A DNA stretch of 8,815 nucleotides, taken from Candidatus Levyibacteriota bacterium (lineage in GTDB: Bacteria > Patescibacteria > Microgenomatia > Levybacterales > UBA12049). The stretch lies in assembly GCA_003173915.1 (NCBI GenBank), contig PPGL01000103.1, positions 1 to 8,815 of the forward strand. Direction: 5' to 3'. A model generated the notes under the pieces. It was not told the DNA's origin, did not search any database, and saw nothing but the letters and a program-made list of their open reading frames with translations. The position numbers and the translations under genes are program-made. Shown one piece after another: positions 6,804 through 8,815 of the stretch; positions within the stretch are counted from its first letter, which is position 1; every line of letters begins with the position of its first letter.

Positions 6804-7348
6804 TCATTCACCGTAATAATTTCAAACTCATCTTCATCTCTTTGACGTGGCTTGTAAACAATAACCTGTGTATTATTTTGAGTTTGAGGAACAGCCGGTT
6901 CCATATTCTTAATAATACCAGACATAGCTTGTGCCACTTGCGCTACATCTTTTAGTTTCGCACCAGCAAGTTTTTCATCAGTTATGTTGTCTAGTGCTAT
7001 AGCAAGTTTAGCGCGCGCGGAATCAATTATTCCAGTCCGGACAACATCATTCCTTTGTTTTAGTGAAGCATCTGGTTTATCATAAGTTGCAGTTGATGTA
7101 GCATCGTTTTTGTACGCGCTCACCTGTGCAGGAGAAATTCCAAATGCTTCACTAATCTTTTTATGAGGCGTTCCGTTAATTGCTTCCTCAGCTACAAGCG
7201 CGCGAATATCTTCTGGTATTTCAATTCTTCCAATGCCTCTGCCACGTTTGATATCTACAACTTTAGCTTCTGCTTGTTTAATATTAGTATTTTCTAGTTG
7301 AGCAACTTCTTTCTTCAATTGCTCATCAGTTACTAAAAACATTGGCAT
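6800..7348 (-). CDS. terS: Terminase small subunit-like DNA-binding protein
   Basis: The protein has 182 residues. A basic patch KRGRGIGR (34-41) precedes a helix-turn-helix at about 46-82, with PHKKISEAFGISPAQVSAYK carrying the turn and recognition helix. A helical region follows (about 95-150; ARAKLAIALDNITDEKLAGA, then a segment ending MSGIIKNMEP) and probably drives oligomerisation. The tail VIVYKPRQRDEDEFEIITVN is a conserved-looking end of the kind I associate with TerS-like proteins of uncultured phages. Small terminases bind the packaging site and load TerL. An unusual point is that terL lies about 4.6 kb away, with fibre and membrane genes in between. A transcriptional regulator is the alternative. 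The start at 7348 has only a weak GGTG upstream; ATG at 7342 is also possible. Confidence 0.72.
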   Translation of the reverse strand: MPMFLVTDEQLKKEVAQLENTNIKQAEAKVVDIKRGRGIGRIEIPEDIRALVAEEAINGTPHKKISEAFGISPAQVSAYKNDATSTATYDKPDASLKQRNDVVRTGIIDSARAKLAIALDNITDEKLAGAKLKDVAQVAQAMSGIIKNMEPAVPQTQNNTQVIVYKPRQRDEDEFEIITVNE

Positions 7349-7390
7349 TTTACTTACACCAATTAGTAAATTTTATTCAAGAGATTTCAG

Positions 7391-7406
7391 AGGGGGTATA
7401 CACCCC
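7391..7406. promoter_or_regulatory. GC dyad overlapping the start of the late transcript (operator-like)
   Basis: The core GTATAC (7396-7401) is flanked by a G-run and a C-run, giving an imperfect palindrome GGGGGTATACACCC with one mismatched pair. It lies about 6-20 nt downstream of the expected start of the leftward transcript, where a bound repressor could block the promoter. The 8-mer GGGGTGTA in its minus-strand form recurs at 7624-7631 on the plus strand. Confidence 0.35.
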
Positions 7407-7418
7407 ATCCGCAAGCGA

Positions 7419-7448
7419 ATTATCTCACGAAAGGATACGAGAAGTCAA
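7419..7448 (-). promoter_or_regulatory. Sigma70-type promoter for the leftward late operon
   Basis: On the minus strand, TTGACT (7448-7443) is followed after 18 nt by GATAAT (7424-7419). Each box differs from consensus by one base. Transcription would start near 7412 and give a leader of about 60 nt before the small-terminase ATG. It sits between the divergent halves of the window and is the only good leftward promoter seen. Confidence 0.65.
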
Positions 7449-7653
7449 GCATCTAAAATTCTTATTATTGAAATATAACTTATATCTAGAACTTAAAATA
7501 TGAGACTCTATTTTAAAAATGTAATGTAGATTATATTCAACTAAAAACTTTAAAAAGAAATTTTGCGAGTGTTCAATATCCCGTCCGTAAGAGCGCTGAT
7601 GGAACCGTCAAAAGATTGGTATAGGGGTGTACTATCCATAACTGAACAAAGTG

Positions 7654-7679
7654 TAATAAAATAATACGCTATTTTATTA
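7654..7679. repeat. 10-bp AT-only inverted repeat
   Basis: TAATAAAATA (7654-7663) and TATTTTATTA (7670-7679) are perfect inverted copies around ATACGC. The element sits just upstream of the AAAGG-ATG mini-ORF at 7693. It could be a protein-binding site or cruciform. It lacks the GC stem and T-run of an intrinsic terminator. Confidence 0.5.
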
Positions 7680-7893
7680 AAAAGGAATAAAAATGAAACA
7701 AAGGCAATAGAATCAACAAGTTAAGTGCGTATTGATTTTATGCAAAGAAAGAGCGAATGTGTATGAATTACGAACGAACATAAAGCAAAGGAACGCGAAA
7801 AATCTAATGTTTTCAAACATGGCAAATGGCATGTTCGGTGCTCTACATACATGCAGAACGAATCGAACGCGCCGCGCAACACAAGCGAAAATT

Positions 7894-7967
7894 GCGCGAG
7901 ATTTACAAAACAGAGACGTCTTTTTAGGCGCTTCTCGCATGAGTTTTACGTTTTGTAGATTACGTGT
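7894..7967 (+). repeat. Long imperfect stem-loop
   Basis: ATTTACAAAAC (7901-7911) pairs with GTTTTGTAGAT (7950-7960) over 11 positions, with one U.G pair. The helix continues outward through one mismatch with 7894-7898 against 7963-7967, mixing Watson-Crick and G.U pairs. A short inner stem GAGA/TCTC (7913-7916 with 7933-7936) is possible. The G.U content is read on the plus strand. Confidence 0.45.
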
Positions 7968-8036
7968 TCTTTGACAATCGTAGTCATTTCCATGCACAGA
8001 TGGAGATGCAAATAGCCGAACGGAAAAGGAGAGCAA

Positions 8037-8083
8037 TTTTCTCTCACACAATGCCTAACAAGCAATGGCATTCTGAGAGAAGA
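8037..8083 (+). repeat. Two-helix stem-loop
   Basis: The outer stem pairs 8037-8046 with 8074-8083 (10 pairs, one G.U; core TTCTCTCA/TGAGAGAA). A small internal loop (CAC opposite C) follows. The inner stem AATGCC/GGCATT (8050-8055 with 8067-8072) closes an 11-nt loop. There is no T-run, so it is not a typical terminator. It could be an RNA-processing site or part of a larger structured leader upstream of the 86-aa gene. Confidence 0.55.
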
Positions 8084-8112
8084 AAGCGGAACCGCCAAGT
8101 AAGCGCCTCAGC

Positions 8113-8147
8113 TTTTTGTTCTATACATTCTGTTGAGTAGTCCATTC
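8113..8147 (+). repeat. Left arm of a 34-bp long-range inverted repeat
   Basis: Positions 8122-8147 pair with 8430-8455 over 26 consecutive positions: 24 Watson-Crick and two G.U (8132 with 8445, 8137 with 8440). After a small 1x2 internal loop (8121 against 8456-8457), 8113-8120 pairs with 8458-8465 over 8 more positions (one U.G). The arm ends 6 nt before the Shine-Dalgarno of the enclosed gene. Confidence 0.85.
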
Positions 8148-8163
8148 TGAATTGGAGAATCAC

Positions 8164-8424
8164 ATGGTTTTCTCATTTCCGAATCACAATGGATTACCGA
8201 AGAATACGCTAAGCAATTTCGTTCCACAAGAGCGATATTCACTGTTCAAGCGTGTTCATAACAAATGGGTCCGCGTTCGTTTCCAGTCACACACAATGGA
8301 AATGGCTATGAAATGTTGGGCGAAACTTGTGATTGACAATCCGAAAGAATTTTCAATCCGCAAGTGCGCGCTCGATGTTCCTCTCGTGCAGGCCAATCGT
8401 CACAACAACAAACTTTTCGTTTGA
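8164..8424 (+). CDS. 86-aa basic protein of unknown function enclosed by a long inverted repeat
   Basis: The protein starts MVFSFPNHNGLPKNTLSNFV. The middle, RYSLFKRVHNKWVRVRFQSH (24-43), looks like two beta strands with a turn, followed by a helix MEMAMKCWAKLVIDN (45-59). It is basic, soluble and has no catalytic motif I recognise. I chose the ATG at 8164 because GGAG lies 6 nt upstream; a TTG at 8152 in frame has no such site. It is the only well-supported complete plus-strand gene, likely early or regulatory by position. A 34-bp inverted repeat brackets it, with arms ending 16 nt before the ATG and 5 nt after the TGA. Its transcript could therefore be folded into one closed loop. No dedicated promoter is visible. 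Confidence 0.8.
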   Translation: MVFSFPNHNGLPKNTLSNFVPQERYSLFKRVHNKWVRVRFQSHTMEMAMKCWAKLVIDNPKEFSIRKCALDVPLVQANRHNNKLFV

Positions 8425-8429
8425 TAAAG

Positions 8430-8465
8430 GAATGGACTATTCAATAGAATGTATAATAACAAAAG
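8430..8465 (+). repeat. Right arm of the 34-bp long-range inverted repeat
   Basis: This is the partner of 8113-8147. It begins 5 nt after the TGA of the 86-aa gene. It abuts directly, with no spacer, the first strand of the next stem-loop (8466). No T-run follows, so the structure is not a simple terminator. Base by base, the paired positions hold 34 pairs, three of them G.U in plus-strand RNA. Confidence 0.85.
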
Positions 8466-8556
8466 TTTAACACCTAGTATCAGTCACTAACAATTCAGGT
8501 TCTCGCTTGCTGAAAAGCAATGGCTAGAACATGGTGACAAAGAGAAAAGTGTTAAA
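8466..8556 (+). ncRNA. Candidate structured RNA: 91-nt rod of four nested helices with GAAA loop
   Basis: Four helices nest inside each other. TTTAACAC/GTGTTAAA pairs 8466-8473 with 8549-8556, and GTCAC/GTGAC pairs 8483-8487 with 8534-8538. GTTCT/AGAAC pairs 8499-8503 with 8526-8530. TTGCT/AGCAA pairs 8507-8511 with 8516-8520 and closes a GAAA tetraloop. Two further G-C pairs (8505-8506 with 8523-8524) are possible. Internal loops are 9x10, 11x3 and about 3x5. No protein-coding start is supported in it. It matches no known RNA family that I recognise and could be a free RNA or the 3' part of the preceding transcript. Confidence 0.45.
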
Positions 8557-8558
8557 TA

Positions 8559-8619
8559 GGGCAATGAGTTACGAGTCTATGCGGTTATTTCCCGACTGCT
8601 AACCGCGTGCTCATTGCCT
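8559..8619 (+). ncRNA. Candidate structured RNA: two-helix stem-loop next to the promoter
   Basis: GGCAATGAG/CTCATTGCC (8560-8568 with 8610-8618) forms a perfect 9-bp stem, plus a closing G.U (8559 with 8619). Inside it, GCGGTTA/TAACCGC (8581-8587 with 8600-8606) forms a 7-bp stem with a 12-nt loop. The internal loop is lopsided (12 nt against 3 nt). It begins 2 nt after the previous rod and ends 19 nt before the -35 box. It is not a tRNA: there is no T-loop and the proportions are wrong. It has no T-run. Confidence 0.45.
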
Positions 8620-8637
8620 GACTACTTCTCAGGACAG

Positions 8638-8666
8638 TTGACATTCTCTCTACTCTATGTTATACT
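8638..8666 (+). promoter_or_regulatory. Strong sigma70 promoter, rightward
   Basis: TTGACA (8638-8643), a 17-nt spacer, and TATACT (8661-8666). This gives a consensus -35, optimal spacing and a one-mismatch -10. Transcription should begin near 8673 and read into the gene starting at 8802. It is the best promoter in the window and probably serves early genes read by host RNA polymerase. Confidence 0.85.
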
Positions 8667-8672
8667 GTTCTT

Positions 8673-8801
8673 GTCGCTGAGAGATGACGGCGTGGCGTCA
8701 ATAAATAGAGGTTAGGCCGCGCGCGGTAGCGGAACTGATTTATACATAATAATTTCATTCCGCTACGTCCTGCAATAACGCAGGTAATTGTGAGGTAAGA
8801 A
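8673..8801 (+). promoter_or_regulatory. Structured 5' leader of the rightward transcript
   Basis: About 130 nt separate the expected start site from the ATG at 8802. It can fold into three consecutive stem-loops. TGACG/CGTCA pairs 8685-8689 with 8696-8700. GTAGCGGAA/TTCCGCTAC pairs 8726-8734 with 8758-8766, over a 23-nt loop. CCTGC/GCAGG pairs 8769-8773 with 8780-8784. A perfect palindrome CCGCGCGCGG occupies 8717-8726. The Shine-Dalgarno (GAGG, 8792-8795) follows the last stem and is free. I recognise no known riboswitch; the folding may control translation or RNA stability. Confidence 0.5.
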
Positions 8802-8815
8802 ATGAAGAACGAAAA
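8802..8815 (+). CDS. Start of a rightward gene running off the right edge
   Basis: The ATG is preceded by GTGAGG with a 6-nt spacing to the start, a good Shine-Dalgarno. Only MKNE and part of the next codon are visible, so no product can be suggested. It is the first gene behind the strong promoter at 8638-8666. Confidence 0.7.

Larger units (their letters stand above)
7449..8112. other. Gene-poor stretch with hairpins and no convincing gene
   Basis: The left part (7449-7690) is very AT-rich with A and T runs. It contains a short GC-richer island (7565-7637), an AT-only palindrome, and AAAGG before ATG at 7693, where only five codons (MKQRQ) precede a TAG. From 7693 on, the plus strand is purine-rich and all three plus frames stay open for long stretches. 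No frame has a Shine-Dalgarno-supported start followed by a full-length open frame. Two sizeable stem-loops (7894-7967 and 8037-8083) suggest a structured RNA or a decayed gene. No clear rightward promoter was found here. Confidence 0.5.

Noticed and set aside
7826..7927. 33-codon plus frame with a plausible charged helix (HAERIERAAQHKRKLREIY)
   Set aside because: It has no ribosome site and overlaps other open frames; composition alone can explain the charged sequence.
7732..7974. 80-codon plus-strand frame starting at TTG
   Set aside because: No Shine-Dalgarno precedes the TTG, the other two plus frames are also open here, and no motif is visible; kept only as the read-through observation.
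7713..8051. 112-codon open frame on the minus strand
   Set aside because: It lies antisense to hairpin-rich DNA, has no usable ribosome site, and its product is a Cys/Phe/Arg-rich sequence typical of a shadow frame.
8101..8117. AAGC/GCTT followed by Ts as an intrinsic terminator
   Set aside because: The stem is only 4 bp and its T-run is part of the left arm of the long inverted repeat, a better explanation.
8000..8140. 46-codon plus frame starting MEMQIAERKRRAIF
   Set aside because: No Shine-Dalgarno is present, it uses codons (ATA, AGG, AGA) unlike the neighbouring real gene, and it runs through two strong stem structures.
8515..8524. Exact direct repeat AAGCAATGGC shared with 8060-8069
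   Set aside because: A 10-base match within about 1.4 kb is near what chance gives.
8559..8619. tRNA gene
   Set aside because: There is no T-loop, no anticodon-sized loop and no four-arm layout.
1..8815. CRISPR array, insertion sequence, integrase/attachment site, or diversity-generating retroelement
   Set aside because: No regularly spaced repeats, transposase, integrase, reverse transcriptase or template/variable repeat pair was seen.

Overview
This window looks like a piece of an AT-rich tailed-phage (Caudoviricetes-type) genome or prophage, probably from an uncultured virus. The firmest anchors are a large terminase (606-2219, minus) with clear ATPase and nuclease motifs and a small-terminase-like helix-turn-helix protein (6800-7348, minus). 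A fibre-like protein, a sugar-hydrolase-like protein and several small membrane proteins lie between them. All three stop codons are used, so the genetic code appears standard. Nothing in the sequence names the host.

Layout. From 7348 leftwards to position 1 there is one tightly packed minus-strand late operon. It is fed by a good sigma70-type promoter (TTGACT - 18 nt - GATAAT, 7448-7419) with an operator-like GC dyad just downstream of the expected start site. Gene order in the direction of transcription is: small terminase, a 53-aa and a 37-aa protein, two proteins with Sec-type signal peptides (154 aa, and 407 aa fibre-like), a 43-aa lipoprotein, an 85-aa single-span membrane protein, a 390-aa protein with a CarboxypepD_reg-like domain plus a sugar-hydrolase-like barrel, a 59-aa double-span protein, a holin-like protein, three small unknown proteins, large terminase, a CxxC/coiled-coil protein, a small basic DUF6496-like protein, and the first 22 codons of the next gene. 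Most junctions are ATGA or TAATG overlaps, which implies translational coupling. Four of these genes (59, 53, 43 and 37 aa) are very short, but the exact overlaps support them.

The right part (7449-8815) is transcribed rightwards and is very different. It holds one convincing small gene (8164-8424, 86 aa, unknown), a perfect promoter (TTGACA - 17 nt - TATACT, 8638-8666) and the start of another gene at 8802. The rest is a chain of inverted repeats. The most striking is a 34-bp long-range inverted repeat (8113-8147 with 8430-8465) that brackets the 86-aa gene almost exactly. Its only imperfections within the paired positions are G.U-compatible on the plus-strand RNA. It is followed at once by two more nested stem-loops (8466-8556 and 8559-8619). 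This structured stretch is the best candidate for something undescribed.

How it fits together: the minus operon looks like a packaging, fibre, host-envelope and lysis cassette. The plus side looks like the start of an early or regulatory region. Functions beyond the terminase are inferred from visible motifs, not from database searches.
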